From an uncultured Collinsella sp. (lineage in GTDB: Bacteria; Actinomycetota; Coriobacteriia; Coriobacteriales; Coriobacteriaceae): 64,000 bases of DNA. The translations under genes and the position numbers were made by a program. The notes under the pieces are model-generated. The model was not told the DNA's origin and searched no databases. It worked only from the letters and a program-made list of their open reading frames with translations. The DNA lies in NCBI GenBank assembly GCA_902493855.1, contig CABUQV010000008.1:1-64000 (forward strand). Reading direction: 5' to 3'. Below are positions 34,156-42,631 of the stretch, piece by piece. Within the stretch, counting starts at the first letter, position 1. Each line of letters starts with the position of its first letter.

Positions 34156-34482
34156 CTGGTTTACGTATGGGAATTCGAGTTCTTTGATTCGGACGGCATT
34201 GAACTTCCCGTGCCAGACTTCGGACATGAGCCGCGACACGGCGGCAAGATTATCGCTGTAGCCGTCAACCGCGAACTCGGCGACATTCCCGCCGTCACCG
34301 CAGTGGATGCCGCGCGTATGCTCGGTGTTAGCTCAGCACGGGTGTCACAACTGCTAAATGCAGGACTGCTGGATTCATGGAAGGATGGCACCAAGCACAT
34401 GATGTCCAAAGCCTCCATCGAGGCACGACTCGCCGATGCACCAAGGGTGGGACGCCCCAAAGAGGCCCCCGTTGCCGTGTAA
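34156..34482 (+). CDS. Small DNA-binding protein with MerR-like helix-turn-helix; CTG start
   Basis: 108 residues. The core IPAVTAVDAARMLGVSSARVSQLLNAGLLDSWKDGTKHMMSKASIEARL is a helix-turn-helix with a wing, as in excisionase or MerR-type readers. An in-frame TAG at 34141 and a perfect AGGAGG at 34144-34149 lie before CTG at 34156, spaced 6 nt; no ATG, GTG or TTG occurs in frame until a GTG at 34210, which has no ribosome site. Residues coded between (VYVWEFEFFDSDGIELPVPD) look like protein. CTG initiation is therefore likely. Target genes unknown. Confidence 0.7.
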   Translation: MVYVWEFEFFDSDGIELPVPDFGHEPRHGGKIIAVAVNRELGDIPAVTAVDAARMLGVSSARVSQLLNAGLLDSWKDGTKHMMSKASIEARLADAPRVGRPKEAPVAV

Positions 34483-34847
34483 GGCGATGCCGCTGTGGGC
34501 TTTCATCACCTGACATGCATGGCAGCCAGGAACGCTCGATTCGGGACTCACTGCGCCCCGAATCGAGCTGGGCCCATTGCTGCAGGCTGATTCGCATCCC
34601 CGATCCCAAAAAGACAGAAGCGCCACTTGCTTCGTTGAGCCCCAACATCCGACCCCGGCTCCCCCTCGTATCCCCAGCGGCATTTCAACTCCAGGACATG
34701 TCGCGATCATGCCCGGTCATCCATGCAAATGGACACCACTCTAACACTGGGGTCAGATATCCCCCGCTGCGGCGTATAGGGTAAAATCTTGTCTGCCGCG
34801 GAATCCGCCTGCGGGCAACGCTCCGATCTCCGATTGGGGTGAAGCCT
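34483..34847. other. Intergenic region with a 12-bp inverted repeat
   Basis: 365 bases without a supported gene. GCTCGATTCGGG (34534-34545) and its perfect complement (34557-34568) form a stable hairpin with no T-run. A promoter-leader module at 34779-34821 (GGGTAAAATC then TGCCGCGG) recurs inverted at 35002-35068. Confidence 0.55.
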
Positions 34848-34940
34848 ATGAACTTGTTTCTTGAAATCCTGCGCCTCTCGATGTACGCGACCGGCATTGC
34901 CCGGAACCTCTACGCGATCTGGCGGGAATATAAGCAGTAA
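34848..34940 (+). CDS. Possible 30-residue peptide
   Basis: MNLFLEILRLSMYATGIARNLYAIWREYKQ-type frame of 30 residues (first 10: MNLFLEILRL; last 10: LYAIWREYKQ), aromatic and amphipathic, predicted helical. GGGGTGA lies 7 nt before the ATG, and TAAAAT at 34782-34787 could be its -10 box, giving a ~50-nt leader. A minus-strand small RNA candidate converges on its 3' side. The arrangement resembles type I toxin genes, but the peptide is less hydrophobic than most such toxins. Confidence 0.45.
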   Translation: MNLFLEILRLSMYATGIARNLYAIWREYKQ

Positions 34941-34961
34941 CGGATAGCGAAGGGAGTCATA

Positions 34962-35053
34962 GAAAAGGGCCGGTTGCAGCCGGCCCTAGACGATAATACC
35001 TGCGTTGCCCGCGTCTCCGAAGTTTAAGCGCTGAGGAGCGGGTTCCGCGGCAC
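34962..35053 (-). ncRNA. Candidate small RNA converging on the 30-residue frame
   Basis: A TAAAAT box (35060-35065, minus strand) is followed after about 7 nt by ~90 bases with no frame, containing CCCGC-TCC paired with GGA-GAC-GCGGG and ending at the terminator AGGGCCGG/CCGGCCCT (34966-34973 with 34980-34987) plus TTTT. Its first ~50 nt repeat the leader of the 30-residue frame, interrupted by a 25-nt hairpin. Confidence 0.5.
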
Positions 35054-35206
35054 AACCTGATTTTACCCAGTGAGGCAGCTCTTTTGCAGCCGCTCCACTG
35101 TTTATTTACATCTGGCACCCTCAAACAATCAGACAGCAGCCCGCACTCCTGAGAGCCGCCCCGCACCCCCGGCCATCACGTTACGGCAACAACCGGCGCT
35201 ACTCCC

Positions 35207-36544
35207 CTACTTCCCAAAGATCGCAGCGAACAAGCCCTTGCGTTTGGGCTTCTCCTCTCGGTAGGAACCCTCGGCAACCGCTGCAACCTGGCGCGGTTGC
35301 TCGCCGCCTCCACGGCGCACGATCTGGTACAGAAACGGCGACTTAACGTATTTGACCTCGATGGGCGTGGCATGCACGGTGCTCTCACCGGACAGATGCA
35401 GGCTCGGGTTGAGCGGTGCCACGATATGCGTTTCGCGCTTGTCGCTAAACACCGCCGCGGCCGCGCGGCCCGTCTGTCCGTTTACGGCAATGCGCACCTG
35501 CTCGCCATCGCGGCTGTCCGTCGCCGGACGATCGACAAAGTAGACCGGCACCATCACCAGGCCATCCTTATGCTTGCGGGCCTTGCGCGCCCAGGTTCGG
35601 ATGCTCTTTTTATTGAGCCCCAGTACGGCCTCGGCATCGTTGCCCGCAACGTCGAGCGCCAACTTATCAATGACCACCCGGTCCTTGGTAGATGCATCGA
35701 CGGAGACGACGCGGAAGTCGCCTTCCTGCATGGCGGGATCGAACGGACCGACCTTGGCAAAGTCCCACGGCTCCAAAATGCCCATGAGGCGAACGTCCAG
35801 GTAGTTTGCCCTGGGGTATGCCCAGTCGAGCACCTCGTAGTACACCAGGGTTTCCTTGCTCAGGCCCTTGCCCGGGAAGCTCGCCATCATGCACAGGTCC
35901 GCCAGCGCCATGGGGAAATAGAAGAGCATCATGTCGTTTTGGATCGCATCTTCCACGTCGTGCCCGGCAAAGGCATCCGGGTACTGGCGCACCAGCTGCA
36001 GCGCGTTGGCACGTGCCTGCTGCGGCGAGATTTCGCAGGGAATACCCTGATCCGGCACATACTCCGCACCCACGCCCATGGTCAGACGCTTGCTAAACGT
36101 CCCCGGCTTGAGCAGGTCGGCAATGCCGATCTTGTTGCCGCAGGACGGGCACTCAAACACGCGCTGGGTCGACTCGCCCTCAAAGGACGCACCACAGAAG
36201 GGGCAAGGAATACTCACATGCGTGGCCTCTTGGAACTCCTGCGCCGTGCCGCGATCCTCCCACAGCAGATGTTCCAGGACCGACTGATTGCGCCAGTGCG
36301 AATTGAAGAAATACCAGTCCGGGTCCTCCGGGCGCTCGAGTTGCGACACATGCGTGAGCTTGAGCAGTCCATCCACCACCGTCAGCGGCGTATGGCGAAT
36401 GCCCAGGGCGCTCTTGGGCTCTCCGACGTCCGCCTGCCACGGAACGACCGTGCCGCAATAGGCGCACTCAAAGCTGCGCTTAGCCTGGTGCGAGTACATA
36501 GGGCCGCCGCAGTTTTGACATTTAATGGCAAACATCTCGTCCAT
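35207..36544 (-). CDS. Protein with two zinc ribbons, function unknown
   Basis: 445 residues, ATG 36544, 8 nt after AAGGAGG. The N-terminus has a zinc ribbon (IKCQNCGGPM ... FECAYCGTVV), and a second pair at about 120-145 (CPFCGASF ... FECPSCGNKIG). Between and after them come mixed sequence with a WxxNQSVLEHLLWED stretch, and a C-terminal part rich in strands with WARKARKHKDGLVMVPVYFVDRP. The end is basic (REEKPKRKGLFAAIFGK), which may bind membrane or nucleic acid. The layout resembles TFIIB-type or TerY-like zinc-ribbon proteins, but I cannot name the family. Divergent from the CDF gene. Confidence 0.7.
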   Translation of the reverse strand: MDEMFAIKCQNCGGPMYSHQAKRSFECAYCGTVVPWQADVGEPKSALGIRHTPLTVVDGLLKLTHVSQLERPEDPDWYFFNSHWRNQSVLEHLLWEDRGTAQEFQEATHVSIPCPFCGASFEGESTQRVFECPSCGNKIGIADLLKPGTFSKRLTMGVGAEYVPDQGIPCEISPQQARANALQLVRQYPDAFAGHDVEDAIQNDMMLFYFPMALADLCMMASFPGKGLSKETLVYYEVLDWAYPRANYLDVRLMGILEPWDFAKVGPFDPAMQEGDFRVVSVDASTKDRVVIDKLALDVAGNDAEAVLGLNKKSIRTWARKARKHKDGLVMVPVYFVDRPATDSRDGEQVRIAVNGQTGRAAAAVFSDKRETHIVAPLNPSLHLSGESTVHATPIEVKYVKSPFLYQIVRRGGGEQPRQVAAVAEGSYREEKPKRKGLFAAIFGK

Positions 36545-36762
36545 GGAAACGTCCTCCTTTGCACAGGGGCTGTCGACATTAAGTATGTCGAGCAAGCAGG
36601 CACATGCCCATACCCATGTGGCCCAAAATGGACCACCCAGGCAGACGAGAAGGCTCGCTCGTTAGCACCGGCAGACTATTGCTGCATTTTCTGAGCATCG
36701 GTGCACGGCGCCCCCGCGCGAGCTACACTATCCCCTTAAACATGATTGTGAGGACGACCGCT

Positions 36763-37944
36763 ATGCTATTTGTAAATCGGCTGGTACATACGCTTGTTCC
36801 CGGCAGCGAGAGCGAGCCGGTCGATGCATCTTGCCGCACCAACGCGGGCTTTTCCGCAAGCCTCGTCTGCATTGGCCTCAACATCACCCTGTGCCTGGCC
36901 AAGGGCATCGCGGGCCTGCTCGCCGGCTCCGTCTCCCTCATCGCCGACGCTTTCAACAACCTCTCCGATGCCTCGAGCAACATCGTGAGCCTGCTCGGGT
37001 TCCGCCTTGCCAGCCGCCCGGCAGACGAAGGCCACCCCTATGGCCACGGTCGCTATGAGTACCTAGCCGGCCTGTTCGTCGCCGTCCTGGTTTGCGCCGT
37101 CGGCATCAATCTGATCCTCGAGTCGGTCACTAAGATCATCAAGCCTTCCCCCACCGTGTATTCGGCGCTCTCCATGGCCGCCCTTGTTCTGTCCATGCTC
37201 GTTAAGCTCTGGATGGCAGCGTTCAACCGCACGCTGGGCGACCGCATCGACTCGGAGACGCTCATCGCCACGGCACAGGACTCCAAAAACGACGTCATCA
37301 CCTCGGGCTCGGTCTTGGTGGCGGCGCTTATTTCGCAGACGACAGGCTTTGACCTCGACGGCTGGGCAGGCCTGGGTGTGGGCATCTTCATCTGCATCAG
37401 CGGCATGGGCCTAGTGCGCGACGCCATCAGCCCGTTGCTGGGGCAAGCGCCCGACCCCAAGCTCGTCCAGGCAATCCGCGACAAGATCATGTCCTATCCG
37501 CAGGTTTTGGGCACACACGACCTGATGGTGCACGACTACGGCCCCGGTCGTCAGTTTGCCAGCGCCCACGTGGAGATGCCCGGCGAGGGCGACGCATTTG
37601 AGCACCACGAGATTCTGGACACCATCGAGCACGACATCAAGCGCCAGATGGGCATCGATATCACGCTGCACTGCGACCCCATCGCCACCACTGGCGACGA
37701 CCTGCGCGGCTGGGTCAAGCGCGGCGTCATGCAGATCGATCCCGCGCTCTCCATCCACGACCTGCACGAGCACGACGGGTTCGTTTCGTTTGACCTGGTG
37801 CGTCCCGACGGCTTTGACATATCCGACGAGGAGCTGCTGGAGCTCGTCACGCGCATCGTGCACGAGCGCCGGCCCGACGTCTCATGCGTCGTCACGTTTG
37901 ATTCGGGCTTTAGCTCGCCCGAGCGTCCGGCCGAGCAGCTGTAG
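36763..37944 (+). CDS. Cation diffusion facilitator metal exporter, possibly manganese
   Basis: 393 residues with six hydrophobic helices and a C-terminal cytoplasmic part duplicated in pattern (VHDYGPGRQFASAHVEMPG). CDF marks: SVSLIADAFNNLSDASSN in helix 2, GHPYGHGRYEYLAGL, and TAQDSKNDVITS in helix 5. The metal site is N65xxxD69 and DxxxD rather than the HxxxD of zinc exporters; this pattern is reported for manganese exporters such as MntE. It is proton-coupled in the family. ATG 36763 follows TGAGGA by 8 nt; ATG 36742 is the alternative. No metal-sensing leader is visible. Confidence 0.85.
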   Translation: MLFVNRLVHTLVPGSESEPVDASCRTNAGFSASLVCIGLNITLCLAKGIAGLLAGSVSLIADAFNNLSDASSNIVSLLGFRLASRPADEGHPYGHGRYEYLAGLFVAVLVCAVGINLILESVTKIIKPSPTVYSALSMAALVLSMLVKLWMAAFNRTLGDRIDSETLIATAQDSKNDVITSGSVLVAALISQTTGFDLDGWAGLGVGIFICISGMGLVRDAISPLLGQAPDPKLVQAIRDKIMSYPQVLGTHDLMVHDYGPGRQFASAHVEMPGEGDAFEHHEILDTIEHDIKRQMGIDITLHCDPIATTGDDLRGWVKRGVMQIDPALSIHDLHEHDGFVSFDLVRPDGFDISDEELLELVTRIVHERRPDVSCVVTFDSGFSSPERPAEQL

Positions 37945-37962
37945 CCCCGCTCCGCTCGTCCG

Positions 37963-38952
37963 CTAGTTTCCCTGCGCGCCCGAGATGCCGTTTTGCAGGG
38001 CGTTCCAGGCATCCGTCGCCATGCCGCCCAAGTTCTGCGCGGTATCGCCCAGGTTTTGTGCCGTGTCGCCCAGCTCTTGCGCCTTGTCTCCCAACTCCTG
38101 TGCCTTGTTGCTCAAGTCCTCCAGCGTATTGGAGCTCGAACTGTCGGTACCGCTTTGGCCGTCGGACGAGTTGCCCGAGCTGTTCTTGTGCGTGAGTTGA
38201 ATTTCGAGGTTGCCGTTGTCGTTATAGTAGGCAGAAGTAACGACCCAGTTGGCATCGACGACGGGCGTTGAGCCATCATCAGTCAGGACCACGGCATTCG
38301 AAAGATCGGCGCCGCGCGACTTGAGGATCTTCTTGGCGTTGGACCAGTACTGCCCCGGGATATCGCTCAGATCGACGGCGCTAGACGAGGCGGACTCAGT
38401 TTGCTCGGCAGTGGTATCGGCCGTTGAACTCCCTCGCTTGTTGAGCATGCCCGACACGATGGCAAACACAACCGACAGCGCAAAGAAGATCGCCAGCACG
38501 ATGAGGATCTTCTTGATCACGCTCGACGAACGCGACGGCTTCTTCTCCTCGTCCTCGCCATATTGCGGAATCGACTTGGGGTACTCGCGATACGGTTGGC
38601 GCGACTCGTAGCGAGGCTGCGCCGTGCGAGGCATATACGTCGTCTGCTGAGGCTGCGGAATGGGATTCTGCGGCAGGTCATCATAGGGATTCGGCGTCGA
38701 GGCGGCATAAGAATCCTGCGGCGCGTAATCAAACGGGTCCGGAGCTGCGTTGCTATAGGGGCCTTGCGAAGATGCAGCGTAAGAATCCTGCGCCGTGTCG
38801 CCATAGCCCATAACCCGGGTGGGCTCGACAGAAGGCTGCGTCGCGGCGGGGTCGGTATAACCGGGGTTGGGAACAACGCGGGTCGCATCGGCGCTATCGC
38901 CAGCCTGCGCGGAACCGTAGCCGCCCATCACGGTTGTCTTGTCCTGATCCAT
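37963..38952 (-). CDS. Single-span protein with phosphothreonine-like motifs and C-terminal heptads
   Basis: 329 residues. The cytoplasmic first ~130 residues are Pro/Tyr/Gln-rich and hold KTTVMGG, ATRVVPN and PTRVMGY, repeated T-x-V motifs like those phosphorylated by PknB-type kinases and read by FHA domains. A membrane helix (ILIVLAIFFALSVVFAIVSGML) lies near 148-170, then an extracellular domain (WSNAKKILKSRGADLSNAVVLTDDG) and four near-identical seven-residue repeats (AQELGDK, AQELGDT, AQNLGDT, AQNLGGM). It may connect kinase signalling to the envelope. No kinase is in this window. The gene is convergent with the CDF gene. Confidence 0.7.
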   Translation of the reverse strand: MDQDKTTVMGGYGSAQAGDSADATRVVPNPGYTDPAATQPSVEPTRVMGYGDTAQDSYAASSQGPYSNAAPDPFDYAPQDSYAASTPNPYDDLPQNPIPQPQQTTYMPRTAQPRYESRQPYREYPKSIPQYGEDEEKKPSRSSSVIKKILIVLAIFFALSVVFAIVSGMLNKRGSSTADTTAEQTESASSSAVDLSDIPGQYWSNAKKILKSRGADLSNAVVLTDDGSTPVVDANWVVTSAYYNDNGNLEIQLTHKNSSGNSSDGQSGTDSSSSNTLEDLSNKAQELGDKAQELGDTAQNLGDTAQNLGGMATDAWNALQNGISGAQGN

Positions 38953-39070
38953 GCAACGATTCCTTTCCGTCGCGCGTGAGCCTCAAGTTATCCATGCATT
39001 CTACCCGCGCAAAAGCCTATGATGGACGGAGCCCGCCGGTATCTACAAGACATGCGCGGGCCTAAGGATC

Positions 39071-39106
39071 AAAAAGCCCCGCCGGGCCTTGTGGGCGCGG
39101 CGGGGC
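39071..39106 (-). terminator. Terminator after fhs
   Basis: GCCCCGCCG (39076-39084) with CGGCGGGGC (39098-39106); on the minus strand followed by TTTTT. Confidence 0.93.
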
Positions 39107-39131
39107 AAGCAAGCAGCTATGCGCAGCGAGC

Positions 39132-40799
39132 TTAGAACAGGCCGGTGATGTTGCCGTCGTTGTCGACGTCGATGTTCTCGGCCGCGGGGACCTTGGGCAG
39201 GCCCGGCATGGTCAGAACACTGCCAGTCAGTGCGACCACAAAGTGGGCACCGGCGGAAACCTTGAGCTCGCGCACCGTAATGCGGAAGTTCTCGGGAGCG
39301 CCCAGGGCCTTGGCGTTGTCGCTAAAGCTGTACTGCGTCTTGGCCACGCACACCGGCAGGTTGCCAAAGCCGTTCTCGCGCAGCTCGGCGAGCTGGCGCT
39401 TGGCAGCCGGCGTAAAGTCGACGCCGTCGGCGCGGTAGACCTTGGTGGCAACAGCCTCGAGGGCATCAGCGACATCAGCGCCGTCCTCATAGGCAAACTT
39501 GAGCTCGCTCGGCTGCTCAATCAGACGCATGACCTCATCGGCCAGGTCGAGCGCGCCCTCGCCGCCCTTGGCCCAGACCTCGGAAAGCTTAACGTTGACG
39601 CCGAGCTTCTGGCACTCGGACTCGATGAGCGCAAGCTCGGCCTCGGTGTCCGTCGGGAATCGGTTGATGGCGACCACGCAGGGCAGACCATAAACGTTCT
39701 GGATGTTGTCGACGTGACGCAGCAGGTTGGGCATGCCAGCCTTGAGCGCCTCGAGGTTCTCCTCGTTGAGGTCGGCCTTGGCGACGCCACCGTTGTACTT
39801 CAGCGCACGAGCGGTCGCGACGATCACGACGGCGCTGGGGCGAACGCCCGTCATGCGGCACTTGATGTCGAGGAATTTCTCGGCGCCCAAATCGGCACCG
39901 AAGCCGGCCTCGGTAATGGCGACATCGCCAAAGCGCATCGCCATACGCGTGGCCATGATAGAGTTGCAGCCGTGGGCAATGTTGGCGAAGGGACCGCCGT
40001 GGACAAACGCGGGCGTGCCCTCGAGCGTTTGCACCAGGTTGGGCTTGAGCGCGTCCTTAAGCAACGCGGCCATGGCACCCTGGGCCTTAAGGTCGCGGGC
40101 ACGGACGGGCTCGCCGGCAAAGCTGTAGCCGACGACGATCTCGCCCAGGCGCTCCTTGAGGTCGCTGATGCTCGTAGACAGGCACAGGATTGCCATGACC
40201 TCGGAGGCGACGGTGATATCGAAGCCGTCCTCGCGCGGCACGCCCTGGGCCTTACCGCCAATGCCGTCGATAACGTGGCGCAGCTGACGGTCGTTCATAT
40301 CGACGACGCGCTTCCAAGTGATGCGCTTAACGTCAATACCGAGCTGATTGCCCTGCTGAATATGGTTGTCGAGCATGGCGGCCAGCAGGTTATTGGCAGC
40401 ACCGATAGCGTGGAAGTCGCCGGTAAAGTGCAGGTTGATATCCTCCATGGGGATGACCTGAGCCCAGCCGCCGCCGGCAGCACCGCCCTTAACGCCAAAG
40501 ACGGGGCCGAGCGAAGGCTCGCGCAGGGCCACGACACTCTTGACGCCGCGACGACGCAGGCCATCGGCCAGACCGATGGTCGTGGTGGTCTTGCCCTCGC
40601 CCGCAGGCGTTGGGTTGATAGCGGTCACGAGGACGAGCTTGGCCTGGTGATCGGTCGGCTCGTTGAGCAGTGAATAGTCAACCTTAGCCTTGTCGAAGCC
40701 GTACGGAATCAGGTGCTTTACGTCGACGCCGGCGTTCTTAGCCACCTCGGTAATGGGCAGCGGCGTGACGGAACGTGCGATTTCGATGTCAGTAGGCAT
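39132..40799 (-). CDS. fhs: Formate-tetrahydrofolate ligase
   Basis: Fhs joins formate to tetrahydrofolate with ATP, giving 10-formyl-tetrahydrofolate. 555 residues from ATG 40799 (AAAGGA upstream); the sequence beyond is leader. Key blocks: TPAGEGKTTTTIGLADGL (P-loop), REPSLGPVFGVKGGAAGGGWAQVIPMEDINLHFTGD, TNNLLA-like ANNLLAAMLDNH, and the C-terminal MPGLPKVPAAENID. Length and order are standard. With FolD and FchA at 27.5-29 kb it completes a formate to methylene-tetrahydrofolate route in either direction. It stands alone with its own terminator. Confidence 0.97.
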   Translation of the reverse strand: MPTDIEIARSVTPLPITEVAKNAGVDVKHLIPYGFDKAKVDYSLLNEPTDHQAKLVLVTAINPTPAGEGKTTTTIGLADGLRRRGVKSVVALREPSLGPVFGVKGGAAGGGWAQVIPMEDINLHFTGDFHAIGAANNLLAAMLDNHIQQGNQLGIDVKRITWKRVVDMNDRQLRHVIDGIGGKAQGVPREDGFDITVASEVMAILCLSTSISDLKERLGEIVVGYSFAGEPVRARDLKAQGAMAALLKDALKPNLVQTLEGTPAFVHGGPFANIAHGCNSIMATRMAMRFGDVAITEAGFGADLGAEKFLDIKCRMTGVRPSAVVIVATARALKYNGGVAKADLNEENLEALKAGMPNLLRHVDNIQNVYGLPCVVAINRFPTDTEAELALIESECQKLGVNVKLSEVWAKGGEGALDLADEVMRLIEQPSELKFAYEDGADVADALEAVATKVYRADGVDFTPAAKRQLAELRENGFGNLPVCVAKTQYSFSDNAKALGAPENFRITVRELKVSAGAHFVVALTGSVLTMPGLPKVPAAENIDVDNDGNITGLF

Positions 40800-40943
40800 G
40801 GGCGGTCCTTTCGTTACCGAATGAGAAAAAGACCAATTCAGCATAGCACGGGCGCGCAATAGTAAAACGCCCATAACCGATGAACGGCGATATGTTTACC
40901 CGATGCCCAGCGATAGCCCAACAGCCCGCCAAAACAAAGCGCC

Positions 40944-42011
40944 CTAAACGGTAGGTTCAATCCCCAGGTGCTCAAAGGTGCGAAGGGTTGCCTGACGGCC
41001 CTGCGGCGTACGAATCATCAACCCGCATTGCAGCAAATAGGGCTCATAGACATCCTCGAGCGTGCCCGGGTCCTCGCCCACCGCGCTGGCAAGGGTCGTA
41101 AGTCCCACGGCACGACCGGAGAACGTCTTGGCGAGCGTCTCCAAAATGCGAATATCCATCCAGTCCAGACCGAGCTCGTCGATCTCGAAGAACTCGAGTG
41201 CCTGACGGCAGATATCGAGCTCAATGGGACCGTTGCCGCGCACCTGCGCATAGTCGCGCACGCGCTTGAGCAGGCGGTTGGCAAGACGCGGCGTGCCGCG
41301 CGAACGCGAGCCGATCTCGAGTGCACTGGGATGGTCGATCGTCACGCCCAGGATAGTCGCCGAGCGCGTCACAATCTGCGCGAGCTCCTCGACCGTGTAG
41401 TAATCCAGGCGATACGAAATGCCAAAGCGGTCGCGCAACGGGCCGGTCAACATGCCTGAGCGGGTCGTTGCCGCTACCAGCGTAAACTTAGGAATATCCA
41501 GGCGAATCGAGCGCGCCGCCGGACCCTTGCCGATCACGATATCGAGCGCAAAGTCCTCCATCGCGGGGTACAGGACCTCCTCGACCGAACGGTTGAGGCG
41601 GTGGATCTCGTCGATAAACAGCACATCACCCGGCTGCAAGTTAGTAAGGATGGCCGCCAGGTCGCCCGTGCGCGCGATGGCGGGGCCACTCGTGGTCTTG
41701 ATCTGAGCGCCCAGCTCGTTGGCGATAACGGTGGCCAGCGTGGTCTTGCCCAGGCCCGGAGGACCCGAGAAAATCACGTGGTCGAGCGTCTCGCCACGGT
41801 TCTGCGCCGCTTCGATCAACACGCGCAGGCTCTGCTTGATGTGCTCCTGGCCGCAGTAGTCGTCCAGGCGCTGGGGGCGCAAAGTGCGGTCGACATCGAG
41901 GTCCTCGGCCGTCAGCTCCGAGCCCACCATGCGCTCGCCGTGCGCCATGGATGCCGCCGGCGAGTTACCGGGCGTCGCCCACAGGTCCTGAGAGTCATCG
42001 GCTTCCCACAT
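40944..42011 (-). CDS. ruvB: Holliday junction branch migration ATPase RuvB
   Basis: RuvB is the hexameric AAA+ motor that drives branch migration of Holliday junctions with RuvA. 355 residues. Walker A GPPGLGKTTLA, Walker B VLFIDEIHRLN, sensor 1 LVAATTRSG, the arginine finger region LRDRFG, and the C-terminal winged helix (EPYLLQCGLMIRTPQGR) are all present. The ATG at 42011 overlaps the ruvA stop as TGATG, giving translational coupling; a GTG at 42014 is an alternative. Last gene of ruvC-ruvA-ruvB. Confidence 0.97.
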   Translation of the reverse strand: MWEADDSQDLWATPGNSPAASMAHGERMVGSELTAEDLDVDRTLRPQRLDDYCGQEHIKQSLRVLIEAAQNRGETLDHVIFSGPPGLGKTTLATVIANELGAQIKTTSGPAIARTGDLAAILTNLQPGDVLFIDEIHRLNRSVEEVLYPAMEDFALDIVIGKGPAARSIRLDIPKFTLVAATTRSGMLTGPLRDRFGISYRLDYYTVEELAQIVTRSATILGVTIDHPSALEIGSRSRGTPRLANRLLKRVRDYAQVRGNGPIELDICRQALEFFEIDELGLDWMDIRILETLAKTFSGRAVGLTTLASAVGEDPGTLEDVYEPYLLQCGLMIRTPQGRQATLRTFEHLGIEPTV

Positions 42012-42631
42012 CACGCATCCATTCCGAGTCGCTTAAGCGCCGCGCCGAGCAGATCCTCGACACGCATATTCTGCCCATCATACCCGCTCAGGGCAACATC
42101 GGTCTCCTGCGGGCTAAAGCCCATGGAAAGGAGCGCCGCACGGGCATCATCGATGGCCGAGGGAGCAGCAGCGGGCACGGGCATCGCAACCTGGCCGGGA
42201 ATCACGTCGACCGGCACAAAGCCCTTATCCTTGGCAAAGGTGCTCTTGAGTTCCAGGATCAGGCGCTGAGCTGTCTTTTTGCCCACACCGGGTACCTTGG
42301 CCATGCCCTTGTCGTCCTCGGCCATCACCAGCGAATACAGCTGCCCCACGGTATAGGTGGAAAGCACGGCAAGCGCCAGGCGCGGGCCAACGCCCGAAAC
42401 GGACACGAGCCGGTCGAACATCGTGCGCTCATCCTTTGAGGAAAAACCGAAAAGTGTCATGGCGTCCTCGCGCACCTGCATGCGCGTGTAGAGGCGGACC
42501 TCGCCGCCGGGCGTCGGCAACGTGACCGCAGTGCTGCCCGAGATGCCGAGCTCAAAGCCAACGCCCGACACATCGACGACAGCCGAGCTCATCGTGGCCT
42601 CGACAAGCGTTCCGTGGAGCTGGGAGATCAT
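42011..42631 (-). CDS. ruvA: Holliday junction DNA helicase subunit RuvA
   Basis: RuvA binds the four-way junction and loads RuvB. 206 residues: an OB-fold start (MISQLHGTLVEATMSSAVVDVSGVGFEL), a pair of helix-hairpin-helix motifs (VSGVGPRLALAVL and VPGVGKKTAQRLILEL), a flexible Ala/Pro/Val linker (about 140-155), and the RuvB-binding helical domain (ARAALLSMGFSPQETDVAL). The ATG overlaps the ruvC stop as TGATG, as at the next junction. Confidence 0.97.
   Translation of the reverse strand: MISQLHGTLVEATMSSAVVDVSGVGFELGISGSTAVTLPTPGGEVRLYTRMQVREDAMTLFGFSSKDERTMFDRLVSVSGVGPRLALAVLSTYTVGQLYSLVMAEDDKGMAKVPGVGKKTAQRLILELKSTFAKDKGFVPVDVIPGQVAMPVPAAAPSAIDDARAALLSMGFSPQETDVALSGYDGQNMRVEDLLGAALKRLGMDA

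Noticed and set aside
34534..34568. Terminator after the CTG-start gene
   Set aside because: The 12-bp hairpin is strong but followed by TGGGCCC, with no T-run on either strand.
39243..40673. A 476-codon plus-strand frame opposite fhs
   Set aside because: Fhs motifs fix the coding strand; the antisense frame is a codon-bias artefact.
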